From contig JANHAI010000002.1 of NCBI GenBank assembly GCA_024464205.1, forward strand, positions 1 through 22,806: 22,806 nt of DNA, given 5' to 3'. The notes under the pieces are model-generated. The model was not told where the DNA came from, did no database searches, and worked only from the letters and a program-made list of their open reading frames with translations. The stretch comes from Candidatus Methanomethylicia archaeon. GTDB lineage: Archaea > Thermoproteota > Methanomethylicia > Methanomethylicales > Methanomethylicaceae. Numbering within the stretch: the first letter of the stretch is position 1; the number at the start of each line of letters is the position of its first letter. Shown piece after piece: positions 1 to 6,615 of the stretch. A program made the position numbers and the translations under genes.

Positions 1-1
1 C

Positions 2-64
2 CGCCAAATCGTGAGAGAGGATGAATTGACCTCTGATATTAACTTATTCCATTTTCTGGATTGA
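2..64 (+). CDS. Possible C-terminal end of an upstream gene (partial)
   Basis: One plus-strand frame is open from the window edge to a TGA at 62-64 and would encode about 20 residues, ending in NLFHFLD. The other two plus frames close earlier. If real, this is the tail of a gene that converges on the symporter gene at 119. The stretch is too short for family recognition, and chance openness over 60 bases is quite possible. Confidence is low. Confidence 0.25.
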   Translation, partial: RQIVREDELTSDINLFHFLD

Positions 65-73
65 GCTAATCGA

Positions 74-118
74 TACTAAAAGAAGGAAAATTGAAAAGAA
101 AAAAGGAAAAGGGAGTTT
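74..118 (-). terminator. T-rich transcript end after the symporter gene
   Basis: On the minus strand the bases directly after the TAA stop of the symporter gene form repeated T-runs broken by C or CC. No strong hairpin is visible. Runs of T without a stem are the usual intrinsic termination signal in archaea, so this is the likely end of the two-gene symporter transcript. Function is inferred from composition and position. Confidence 0.5.
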
Positions 119-1696
119 TTACTGGGTTGGCTTTGCGACGTCCTTGTGTATATCGTAGTATAGAGGCCCGCGTTCTTTCTTTGTCACCAAAGAAACGACC
201 ACGATCGCTATTAGGCCGAGCACGAATCCCCATGCGCCAGCGTCCAGGTAGAAGGTCTTCATGAATTTCGCAGTGCCCAAGCCCCACGGAGTGAAGTTGG
301 GAAGACGCCACACAAGTGTCATGAAGATCGTCACGACGACGCCAACGCCTACTCCTATAGCGCCGCCCCATTTGGTAACGCCCTTCCATTGGGTCGCCAG
401 GATAAGGGCAGGCGCAAGAGTGGCTGCAAAGGTTGCCCAGCCGATGGCAGCGAGCCAAGATATGATGTCTGCAGGGAACATTGTCTCTGCGACGATTATG
501 GCACCGGTGATGAGCATGCCAATCCTGAGGTTGCGCAGAAGCTGCTTGTCTGTCCAATTCGGCCTGAAGCATTTGTTTATGATGTCGCGAACTATCGCAG
601 CACCGCCCATCATGAGGAAGCCGTCAATAGTGCTCCATGCAGCCCCGATTACGCCTGCGATAAGCAGACCGCCAAGGATTGGGCTTTCGACAGCCAAATA
701 GTTTACTGTAAACCATGCGATTACGCCGTCCGCTCCTAAGCCAAGTCCTGTTATCTGCGCTGCGACTGTGGATCCTGGTTGAACTGCCATCCACTTTACG
801 ACTTCACCGAGATAGCAATAAGCAGGGCAGGTTACACCGAAAATGATTCCGCCCATAAGACCCCAAATCCACAGTGTGCTAGGCTTCTTGATGCCATATA
901 GCTTCTGGACTATAGCAGGTTGCCCTATCAGCCCGAAGGATGACAGGAATAGCGCCCAGCTTATCCAGAACCACCAAGCAACTCCGCCTAGAGCAGCATC
1001 TTGGTTCAGCCATGTGGTACCACCAGTAGCAGCGGAGATGGAGCTCAGCATTGGGCCATATCCGCCTGTAATCACATAGCCCAACCCGACTGCGATCACT
1101 GATGCAATGATCATCATCGAGACGTTCAATGAATTAATTATGGCACCTGCTATGAAACCGCCCAATAGCACATAGACTGCTGATATCGCTATACCTAGGG
1201 CGGCTGCGGGGATGTAATCTAAGCCCAATATAGTTCCAAGCAAAACTCCAATTGCCTTGAATTGAGCTGTTGAGTAGAATACGCAAGCGAAGAAAATTCC
1301 GATAGCCGCGAAAATTCTGATCCACTTTCCTCCATAGACTTCTCCTAGGAAGTCGGGCATCGTCATGAGGTTGTATTTCTTTGCAGAAATCCTCATCCAT
1401 CTGCCTAAGATGAGTATGGTCAGAGCGAACCCTACAATCATAGGTGTGCAAATGGCCCAGTGCTGCCATGCGCCTGATGCATAAATAGCGCCTGGCAAAC
1501 CGAAGAATGCCCATGCGCTTACTGAAGCGCCAGCGCTCCACATGCCGAGCATCCAAACAGGAATTGCACGCCCTCCAACCATGAAGTCGCCCGATGCCTT
1601 GACCCTCTTACGAGCCCAAACGCCTATGCCTAAAATCAGGAGGATCCAAATTACAATTATTGCAGCTTCTATTGTTTTTCCAGTTGCAAAATCCAT
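119..1696 (-). CDS. Sodium:solute symporter (SSS family) permease
   Basis: A 525-residue protein made almost wholly of hydrophobic helices, consistent with the roughly 13 transmembrane segments and about 500 residues of the SSS (SLC5) family, which couples sodium influx to uptake of an organic solute. The N-terminus is periplasmic-like, then a helix around residues 12-28 is followed by the charged ARKRVKASGDFMVGGRAIP stretch typical of SSS proteins (residues about 29-47). The ATG is supported by a strong AGGAGG ribosome site seven bases upstream. The gene lies 11 bases after a small membrane-protein gene, so the two form one operon. Substrate cannot be read from sequence; carboxylates, amino acids and pantothenate are all carried by relatives. 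A family-level call is secure. Confidence 0.9.
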   Translation of the reverse strand: MDFATGKTIEAAIIVIWILLILGIGVWARKRVKASGDFMVGGRAIPVWMLGMWSAGASVSAWAFFGLPGAIYASGAWQHWAICTPMIVGFALTILILGRWMRISAKKYNLMTMPDFLGEVYGGKWIRIFAAIGIFFACVFYSTAQFKAIGVLLGTILGLDYIPAAALGIAISAVYVLLGGFIAGAIINSLNVSMMIIASVIAVGLGYVITGGYGPMLSSISAATGGTTWLNQDAALGGVAWWFWISWALFLSSFGLIGQPAIVQKLYGIKKPSTLWIWGLMGGIIFGVTCPAYCYLGEVVKWMAVQPGSTVAAQITGLGLGADGVIAWFTVNYLAVESPILGGLLIAGVIGAAWSTIDGFLMMGGAAIVRDIINKCFRPNWTDKQLLRNLRIGMLITGAIIVAETMFPADIISWLAAIGWATFAATLAPALILATQWKGVTKWGGAIGVGVGVVVTIFMTLVWRLPNFTPWGLGTAKFMKTFYLDAGAWGFVLGLIAIVVVSLVTKKERGPLYYDIHKDVAKPTQ

Positions 1697-1707
1697 ATGT
1701 ATACCTC

Positions 1708-1923
1708 CTAGATCTCCTCTAGCAATTCTGGATGTTTCTTAGCCCAGTTCCGCCACCAAAGCATTGTCACGACGGGTACGATCCACCAGCACAAAAATTC
1801 CTCTAGATATATCAGTGCCCAAGAGCCAGTCCACGCAGCAGGAAGACCCCATCCCGGAATGCCACGAAGCCAGTCAATGAGAATCAGTGTTGCATACTCG
1901 TTTGTCAAGAATATTTCCAACAT
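1708..1923 (-). CDS. Small membrane protein, likely symporter partner
   Basis: A 71-residue protein, rich in Trp (9 residues), with two probable hydrophobic segments: about residues 9-25, and about 34-56, which ends at a basic WRNWAKKHPELLEEI tail. Short two-helix proteins of this kind (YhdT/DUF997-like and similar) are often encoded directly upstream of SSS permeases. I infer an accessory role but do not recognise the exact family. The ATG is preceded by GGTGGG six bases upstream. The stop is followed 11 bases later by the symporter start, with AGGAGG in the gap, so translation of the two is probably linked. Transcription likely starts from the TATA-like boxes at 1967-2010. Confidence 0.7.
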   Translation of the reverse strand: MLEIFLTNEYATLILIDWLRGIPGWGLPAAWTGSWALIYLEEFLCWWIVPVVTMLWWRNWAKKHPELLEEI

Positions 1924-2248
1924 TTTTTTCCCACCATTAATTGCTGAACCTGTTATCCATGTTCGGTATTAATATAGCTTACGAAAAAAAAATGATACCT
2001 TTATATAATAGGCTTATCGACTTTATTTTTTAAAAAATATTGCACAACATTTGTATTGTAAAGCATAATTTTTTCTATTAATGACTGATGTTAATTTTAA
2101 TGGTATTAAATATCATTATTAAAATTTTTTAGGTGTATAAAATTATTTTATTTTATGTATATTCAATATATTTTTTTTCTTATGTAATAAAGAATAGAAA
2201 AGGAATACCGATATTAATGAGAGTGTGTTTTACATAACATGAGAGAAA
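1924..2248. promoter_or_regulatory. 325-base AT-rich divergent intergenic region
   Basis: No gene fits here: every frame is broken by many stops. The region is extremely AT-rich, especially 2010-2200, in sharp contrast to the GC-richer genes downstream. For the minus-strand symporter operon, a TATATAAAG-type box lies near 2001-2009 and a second candidate (TATTAATA) near 1968-1976. For the plus-strand gene at 2249, GATATTAAT near 2210-2218 is correctly spaced. No tandem repeat, hairpin terminator or RNA gene stood out. Confidence 0.55.
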
Positions 2249-2953
2249 ATGGCAGAAGAGAATAAGGTCCCTCCAGCAAAATACATTTTTTTAATGGCAG
2301 CATTGCTTATTTCGATGATGGTGATTGGCAACGCGCTCGCGTTTGGTTCCATAGCTAACGAATTTTTGAAGAATTGGAACTGGATCAATATGCAGGAGAT
2401 GGGGAGTCGAGGGGAACGCGTGCTGTTTTCATATTCACAAAATGGTAGCCCAATAGTTGAAATAGACATTGGGATCGACATGAAGAGGCCTTACAATGAT
2501 ACTCACGGAGTGGTATATTGGTACGAAGATATAGTGCTTCCTTATAGATCGACATTGATCGACGCACTATCTCACCTGGACAAGGCCAAATATGTAGAGT
2601 TGAGGATATACGAAATAGCGAACTCCTCCAATTTCGAGACTTTAAAGGACTTTAATGTCTCAAAATATGCCCTTGAGATAGAATACGGCAGTATTGGCGA
2701 GTTGAGGTATGTGAAATCCATTGAAGGCATAGCCACCAATCCTGCAACAATGACACAGTGGATGATTTACATCTGGAACCCGGAGCTTAAGCCAGCGCCC
2801 GGATTCCAATACATCACTTATTCCCCAGACAAGTTCGAGATGACGCACCTGGACAGCGTGGTTCTCATTTACGATGTTTTCGGAGGGTGGCCTGCGGACT
2901 GTTGCAGTGGTGGTACGTGGGAGTATTCGAGTGCCGATGTAGGCAACAGGTAG
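2249..2953 (+). CDS. Membrane-anchored extracytoplasmic protein, DUF4430-like
   Basis: A 234-residue protein with a charged start (MAEENKVPPAK), one hydrophobic segment at about residues 12-33 and a long polar domain, so it is probably anchored and faces outside. The domain shows the pattern of DUF4430/transcobalamin-C-like beta-grasp modules: a STLIDAL motif near residue 93, a glycine-containing central strand, a W-M-I-Y-I-W strand near residue 171 and a 'DSVVLIYD' closing strand near residue 202. That assignment is inference from pattern, not a search. A CC pair (WPADCCSGGTW) lies near the C-terminus. The gene abuts, tail to tail, the gene ending at 2955 with one base between stops. The first ATG follows a weak GAGAG site. 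Its ligand is unknown; cobamide or small-ligand binding is possible but unsupported. Confidence 0.6.
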   Translation: MAEENKVPPAKYIFLMAALLISMMVIGNALAFGSIANEFLKNWNWINMQEMGSRGERVLFSYSQNGSPIVEIDIGIDMKRPYNDTHGVVYWYEDIVLPYRSTLIDALSHLDKAKYVELRIYEIANSSNFETLKDFNVSKYALEIEYGSIGELRYVKSIEGIATNPATMTQWMIYIWNPELKPAPGFQYITYSPDKFEMTHLDSVVLIYDVFGGWPADCCSGGTWEYSSADVGNR

Positions 2954-2954
2954 T

Positions 2955-3434
2955 TCATTCGGTATCGCAATTGCAATTGAATGACTTCATCATGCTTAGT
3001 GACTTAGGTTCGAACTCGTTCTTATTCTCAGAATATTCGTGGAACAGAAGATAGTACCTAGACGTGGTGTTGCAATGGATGACGAGGCCAATCAGAGCAT
3101 GGTTCAGTTCTTTGGTGAACCGCTTTTTTGTAGTGTATGAGATCTTGTGGAAATGATATTGGTGGTCTTTTGAGAGGTCCCATTTGTACTCCTCAGAAGA
3201 GATTGCAACCAGGTCCTTGTCTTCTTTTATTTTATCGTACTTCGACTGGAAGAAGTCGAGAGGAGTGTTGTAGCTGTTCTTGAACTCGTCAAGGTCGTCC
3301 CACAATATTTTGAGGTTATGCTTGAAGTGGTCAGAGATGTCAATTCCTCCCCGATAGTAAAGGGAATCCTTGACTACAAAGATGTAATACTCCTTTGGCA
3401 CATCAAGCTCGAAGCCAAAAATTGAGAACTTCAT
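2955..3434 (-). CDS. Conserved unknown, paralogue A (PsbP/Mog1-like fold suspected)
   Basis: A 159-residue soluble protein of unknown function. It begins MKFSIFGFELDVP and ends FNCNCDTE. The gene at 3946-4437 encodes a diverged copy: starts (FSIFGFELDVP / FSYYGFELEIP), centres (HKISYTT / HEISYTY) and cysteine tails (FNCNC / FSCSC) correspond, and lengths are 159 and 163. The layout of an opening 'GFELxIPxxW/Y' strand, a helix with 'PLDFFQSKYDKIK', alternating strands and a closing helix before the tail resembles the PsbP/Mog1/DUF1795 fold; this is an inference. There is no signal peptide or membrane segment. ATG follows a T-rich tract at 3448-3462 that may act as promoter, or as terminator of the UspA gene. 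Confidence 0.7.
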   Translation of the reverse strand: MKFSIFGFELDVPKEYYIFVVKDSLYYRGGIDISDHFKHNLKILWDDLDEFKNSYNTPLDFFQSKYDKIKEDKDLVAISSEEYKWDLSKDHQYHFHKISYTTKKRFTKELNHALIGLVIHCNTTSRYYLLFHEYSENKNEFEPKSLSMMKSFNCNCDTE

Positions 3435-3447
3435 ATGAATTACCCGG

Positions 3448-3462
3448 AAAAAAATAAAAAAA
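3448..3462 (-). terminator. T-run after the UspA-type gene
   Basis: Fourteen A's and one T on the plus strand, read as two T-runs on the minus strand immediately after the UspA stop codon. It has the form of an archaeal T-run terminator. It also lies 14-28 bases ahead of the next minus-strand start at 3434, so it could equally serve as an AT-rich promoter element for that gene. Confidence 0.5.
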
Positions 3463-3903
3463 TTAACGCCTTACGATGTGCACATCGCAGTGGGCGTTCC
3501 TTGCAATATAGTCGGCGGTTGAGCCTAGAAGGGTTCTTGTCAGGCCAGTCAAGCCTCTGGAGCCGATGACTGTTAAGGCGCAGCCTTGCTTCTCTGCCTC
3601 TGATACGAAGCCCGCACCGACGGTGTTCCATACTGGAACTATCTTCGATTCGACGACCTTGACGCCCATTTGTTTCGCTTTCTCTTCGTATTTCTTAAGG
3701 AGAGGCATCATGTTTGATTCGACTTCTTTTGGCACCGTAGGCGGATAGGGCGGAATGTCACCGAGCAAGCCGATCGCAGGGGGCGCGTATATTGTCACGA
3801 TCAGGAGTCTTGAATCGAACTTCATGGCCATTTCTGCTGCAGCCTCAAAGGCAGCTTCCGCGTACTTGGACCCATCTACTCCAACCATAATGGTTCTGTA
3901 CAT
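3463..3903 (-). CDS. UspA-family universal stress protein
   Basis: A 146-residue single-domain protein of the usual family length. The N-terminus MYRTIMVGVDGSKYAEAA is the classic first strand and loop with the adenine-contacting Asp at residue 10. The ATP-binding signature G-2x-G-9x-G-S is intact at residues 114-128 (GSRG...GS), followed by STADYIARNAHCDVHIVR, so it is an ATP-binding type rather than the non-binding UspA type. The family is cytoplasmic, usually dimeric, and linked to stress and energy state; a precise role cannot be given. It lies between the two paralogous unknown genes on the same strand (28 and 42 bases away), which suggests a shared process. Confidence 0.9.
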   Translation of the reverse strand: MYRTIMVGVDGSKYAEAAFEAAAEMAMKFDSRLLIVTIYAPPAIGLLGDIPPYPPTVPKEVESNMMPLLKKYEEKAKQMGVKVVESKIVPVWNTVGAGFVSEAEKQGCALTVIGSRGLTGLTRTLLGSTADYIARNAHCDVHIVRR

Positions 3904-3945
3904 GGTAAGAACATCCCTTGTATTCTAATGGTAATGAGAGGGTAA

Positions 3946-4437
3946 TTAAAGTTTAGCTTCCTGGGAGCACGAGCAGGAAAATTTCGCTATCGATTCCCTC
4001 AGAGCAGTCTCTTCAGGGTTCTCCTTTTTTGTATCGTATGCGGTGTATATGGCTATGAACCTATTCGTCTTCTTGCAGAAGATAGTCTTGCCTATTATCT
4101 TTCGTGAAACCGCCCTCCCAAGCGGGGCGCGGTAGGTGTAAGAGATCTCGTGCGACAAGATCTCATGGTCTTCAGTTATTATAGGGGGGTCTGAAGAGAT
4201 CTGGAGCTCCTTCATCCCCTTGTTCTTCCTTAGGCTGTCGTAATAGGCGGACATGAACGATTCGAGGGTCGGGTTCTTCTTCCGGTATTTCTCCAAGTTA
4301 TCCCACAGGTGATCCAGCCTGAAGTTCATCGGAGTCAGGAATGATGCAATCCCGGACTCGTATTTCGTCTTCTTGTCGAAAGAGAGGATCCACCCCATCG
4401 GTATCTCGAGCTCAAAACCATAATAGCTGAACCTCAA
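3946..4437 (-). CDS. Conserved unknown, paralogue B (PsbP/Mog1-like fold suspected)
   Basis: A 163-residue soluble protein, the diverged partner of the gene at 2955-3434. I chose the TTG at 4437 as start: it is preceded, five bases off, by GAGGGTGA, and it makes the N-terminus (MRFSYYGFELEIP) match that of the paralogue. The frame stays open to an ATG at 4482, which would add 15 unmatched residues. Features include the opening GFELEIPMGW strand, LESFMSAYYDSLRK helix, a YRAPLGRAVSRKIIG strand pair and a FSCSCSQEAKL tail with a CxC motif. The paralogues differ strongly outside these anchors. Function is unknown; the cysteine pair could bind metal or act in thiol chemistry. Confidence 0.7.
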   Translation of the reverse strand: MRFSYYGFELEIPMGWILSFDKKTKYESGIASFLTPMNFRLDHLWDNLEKYRKKNPTLESFMSAYYDSLRKNKGMKELQISSDPPIITEDHEILSHEISYTYRAPLGRAVSRKIIGKTIFCKKTNRFIAIYTAYDTKKENPEETALRESIAKFSCSCSQEAKL

Positions 4438-4484
4438 ACATTTCACCCTCGATTTTGGCAACAGTAAGCATTGTCCATTCATGA

Positions 4485-4493
4485 TTTATATAT
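4485..4493. promoter_or_regulatory. TATA-like box, divergent promoter
   Basis: TTTATATAT lies 32-40 bases ahead of the ATG at 4525, which fits an archaeal box A with a short leader. The near-palindromic sequence could also drive the minus-strand gene starting at 4437, about 48-56 bases away. Confidence 0.5.
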
Positions 4494-4524
4494 CCTGCGG
4501 AGATTTACATATGGTGGTGGTAAA

Positions 4525-5007
4525 ATGCAGATCATGTCTGTGCCGATAAAGGTGCCTGAAGGTGCGAACATTGTGATAGGGCAGTCGCATTTCATAAAGA
4601 GCGTGGAAGATATCTATGAGGCTGTCGCCACTACTGTGCCGCAAGCAAAGTTTGGGATCGCTTTTGCGGAGGCCTCAGGGCCTTGCCTAGTAAGGCATGA
4701 TGGTAATGACAGCGATCTTGAGAATGAAGCGGTCAAAGCATGCCTAGAAATTGGGGCCGGGCACTCGTTTGTTCTCATCCTCAAAGGAGCCTATCCGATA
4801 AATGTCCTCAATAGGCTAAAGGAGGTGCAGGAGATCTGCAACATCTACTGCGCTACTGCCAACGCCATTGAGGTGGTCGTGGCGCAGGCAGCGACTGGCA
4901 GGGGCATCTTGGGCGTGGTGGACGGCAGCTCGCCCAGAGGCGTCGAGGGCGACGTTGAGAAGGCAGATCGCGTGACGTTCTTGCAGAAGATAGGCTACAA
5001 GCGGTAG
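4525..5007 (+). CDS. Adenosine-specific kinase family protein (PF04008)
   Basis: A 160-residue protein matching the archaeal/bacterial 'adenosine specific kinase' family (COG1839). Recognisable parts are VPEGANIVIGQSHFIKSVEDIYEA at the N-terminus, FGIAFAEASGPCLVRHDGND in the middle and the C-terminal TATGRGILGVVDGSSPRGVE. These are compact proteins known to bind adenosine-type ligands; the kinase reaction rests on limited evidence. The frame is open from 4471, but ATG 4525 has a GGTGGTGG site just ahead and gives the normal family start. A TATA-like box sits 32-40 bases upstream. It stands alone, 117 bases from the next gene. If it does phosphorylate adenosine, it would supply AMP to the AMP pathway encoded at 15-19 kb. 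Confidence 0.85.
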   Translation: MQIMSVPIKVPEGANIVIGQSHFIKSVEDIYEAVATTVPQAKFGIAFAEASGPCLVRHDGNDSDLENEAVKACLEIGAGHSFVLILKGAYPINVLNRLKEVQEICNIYCATANAIEVVVAQAATGRGILGVVDGSSPRGVEGDVEKADRVTFLQKIGYKR

Positions 5008-5124
5008 TACTCGGAGTGAAGATCCTTTCCATAAAATTTATCTATCTGGAAATGAGAGCCATATACAGTCCTTTTGGTAGATGGCATATAGACAATGACA
5101 TGAGAAATTGCCATATGTGAGGTC

Positions 5125-5496
5125 TTGAGATTGAAAGGCAAGAATCCATGCAGAGCCACCTGTTCGTTCTTTAGGTGTGGGCAGAGGGCGCTTTATATAA
5201 GGAGCAGCAATCCCCAGCAGAGGGGAGCGTTCAGGAGCAACCCTTGGGAGCAGAGAACCATACGCGATGGTACGCCGTACTGCAACTGGGTAGGCGATAT
5301 ATGCGTTGTTGCTAAGTGCAACTATGCTTTCTGCGAGAAGAGGGCGCTCCTCCCTGACGGGAGCTGCGGATATGAAGAGAGGGAGAGCGTTAAGCAGACA
5401 CGGAGCATCGAGGAAGAGGCGAGGCGGGAAGAGGCCGCGCTAAGGGCCGCAAGGGACAGGCTCCTCAAGAAGACAGGAAGAGACTTCATCGAATAG
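5125..5496 (+). CDS. Cysteine-rich protein, probable metal or Fe-S binder
   Basis: A 123-residue protein I do not recognise. Eight cysteines fall in two groups: C9, C13, C18 (Cx3Cx4C), then C53, C60, C65, C70, C81. The arrangement suggests bound zinc or an iron-sulfur cluster. The last 40 residues are a charged helix (ERESVKQTRSIEEEARREEAALRAARDRLLKK) that could form a coiled coil. The start is TTG, either 5125 or 5131 (both in frame); GTGAGG at 5117-5122 favours a start close by. It is read toward, and ends 6 bases from, the convergent E1-like gene. High Cys content in a genome making Cys on tRNA is worth noting, but no function can be assigned. Confidence 0.65.
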   Translation: MRLKGKNPCRATCSFFRCGQRALYIRSSNPQQRGAFRSNPWEQRTIRDGTPYCNWVGDICVVAKCNYAFCEKRALLPDGSCGYEERESVKQTRSIEEEARREEAALRAARDRLLKKTGRDFIE

Positions 5497-5502
5497 TACT
5501 GC

Positions 5503-6252
5503 TTACGCTCTGATATGCCCGCATACGGCGCAAGAACTTGATTTTTTTATTCTGACTTCTTCAAAAGCCATCCGTTCACCATCGTATACCAACAATCTCC
5601 CGACCGCCGGGACGCCGATCCCAGTTATGATTTTGATAGCATCGGTGGCTTCAAGGTTCCCGATTACGCCAGGGGCGGTCCCCAGGACTGGGAAGGGCTT
5701 AGGAGCGGGCATTTCGGAAGGGTAGATGCAACTGAGGCACGGGCCAACGCCAGGTATGACAGTCGTCATGTAGCCTTCGTTACCGTATACGGCCCCGTAG
5801 ACGAAAGGCAATCCCCTCCTGACGCATTCGCTGTTGACCAACATCCTTGTTGGCAGGTTGTCAAGCCCATCGACGACGAGATCGATACTGCTCAGCAGTT
5901 CGCTTATCGTGTCCTTTGAGATCGTCTCGCACCTTGCATCAATCGAAATTTCGGGATTGAGCTGCGCAAGCTTCATCGCTGCGGATTCGACTTTCGGGCG
6001 ACCAAGATCGGTGCTCCAGTGAAGCACCTGCCTATTCAAGTTAGATAGCTCTACGTTATCAGAATCGATTAGTCTGAGGTACCCGACACCAGCTGCTGCC
6101 AAGTACAGGGAAGCGGGAGAGCCGAGTCCCCCAATACCCACTACGGCGACCCTTGACCTCTTCAGTCTCAGCTGGGCTGCTTCCCCCCATCCTTTGATCA
6201 TCATCTGCCTGTTGTACCTTGTGAGCTCGCTCTGGCTCAGAAGCCCCATCAT
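5503..6252 (-). CDS. MoeB/ThiF/HesA-type E1-like adenylyltransferase
   Basis: A 249-residue enzyme of the length of MoeB. It would adenylate the C-terminal glycine of a ubiquitin-like sulfur carrier (MoaD, ThiS or SAMP type) in molybdopterin, thiamin or tRNA-thiolation chemistry. Visible are the ATP-loop GIGGLGS (residues 39-45), NLNRQ (71-75), K87, DGLDN (128-132) and the zinc site C172-x2-C175 with C241-x2-C244. There is no rhodanese domain. The ATG-ATG start follows GGTGGTGG. It is divergent from the tRNA-Cys/SepCysS unit, 94 bases apart, so it may be expressed with it. Which carrier protein it serves is not visible here, so I give no symbol. Confidence 0.88.
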   Translation of the reverse strand: MMGLLSQSELTRYNRQMMIKGWGEAAQLRLKRSRVAVVGIGGLGSPASLYLAAAGVGYLRLIDSDNVELSNLNRQVLHWSTDLGRPKVESAAMKLAQLNPEISIDARCETISKDTISELLSSIDLVVDGLDNLPTRMLVNSECVRRGLPFVYGAVYGNEGYMTTVIPGVGPCLSCIYPSEMPAPKPFPVLGTAPGVIGNLEATDAIKIITGIGVPAVGRLLVYDGERMAFEEVRIKKSSSCAVCGHIRA

Positions 6253-6314
6253 TAAGCCACCACCTACAATTCTGCTTCATCAGTCTTAAAAACGGATTGC
6301 CCTCAAGACAAGAC

Positions 6315-6321
6315 ATAAATA
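6315..6321 (+). promoter_or_regulatory. Box A (TATA) for tRNA-Cys
   Basis: ATAAATA lies 26-32 bases ahead of the first base of the tRNA gene, the correct distance for an archaeal TATA box if transcription starts at or a few bases before the mature 5' end. Confidence 0.6.
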
Positions 6322-6346
6322 CTGAAGAGTTGAAATTTGATGGCGA

Positions 6347-6422
6347 GCTAGGGTGGCTGAGCGGTTTAGGCGACGGGCTGCAGACCCGTTCTACTGGGGT
6401 TCGAATCCCTACCCTAGCTCCA
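6347..6422 (+). tRNA. tRNA-Cys (anticodon GCA), CCA encoded
   Basis: A full cloverleaf can be folded by eye. The 7-bp acceptor stem pairs GCTAGGG (6347-6353) with CCCTAGC (6412-6418). The anticodon stem ACGGG/CCCGT encloses loop CTGCAGA, giving anticodon GCA and G37. The T arm TGGGG-TTCGAAT-CCCTA is regular, and there is a short variable loop. The discriminator is T73 (6419) and CCA is encoded at 6420-6422. U73, the GCA anticodon, G37 and G15 are the elements known to matter for SepRS charging of archaeal tRNA-Cys. The next start codon is only 10 bases downstream, so tRNA and the following two genes appear to be on one transcript that needs processing. Confidence 0.96.
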
Positions 6423-6432
6423 TGGTGATAAT

Positions 6433-6615
6433 ATGTCCTTAAGCAGGGAGATAAAGGAAGTCATCAACAACATGTTATCTGCAGATCAGGTCTTGAGGGA
6501 GACTGCTCCACAGCATTTGATGAATGCCGAGGAGGAGAAGAGGTTCCTTGATGCCGTCTCGAAGGCGGAGGATTCCTTGAGGAAGATTAGGGGAATGGCA
6601 GGAATGCAGAGATGA
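6433..6615 (+). CDS. Truncated SepCysE-like scaffold protein
   Basis: A 60-residue, highly charged, helical protein placed between tRNA-Cys and SepCysS. Its ATG follows a GGTGATA site directly after the tRNA CCA, and its TGA overlaps the SepCysS ATG (ATGA). SepCysE is the scaffold that joins SepRS and SepCysS in class I methanogens, and C-terminally truncated SepCysE homologues have been described fused to, or genetically coupled with, SepCysS in other archaea. Size, predicted two-helix character (about residues 3-21 and 30-54) and position all fit that form. Recognition rests mainly on context, since the sequence is short. It probably docks onto the N-terminus of SepCysS and/or SepRS to pass Sep-tRNA between them. 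Confidence 0.7.
   Translation: MSLSREIKEVINNMLSADQVLRETAPQHLMNAEEEKRFLDAVSKAEDSLRKIRGMAGMQR

Noticed and set aside
66..572. 168-codon open frame on the minus strand within the symporter gene
   Set aside because: Its protein is rich in Arg, His and Cys with no family pattern, and it lies in another frame of a clear SSS permease.
2010..2200. Possible replication origin in the AT-rich spacer
   Set aside because: No repeated origin-recognition boxes and no orc1/cdc6 gene nearby; AT-richness alone is not enough.
4438..4482. N-terminal extension of paralogue B to the ATG at 4482
   Set aside because: The added 15 residues have no match in the paralogue, while the TTG at 4437 has a good ribosome site and aligns the two N-termini.
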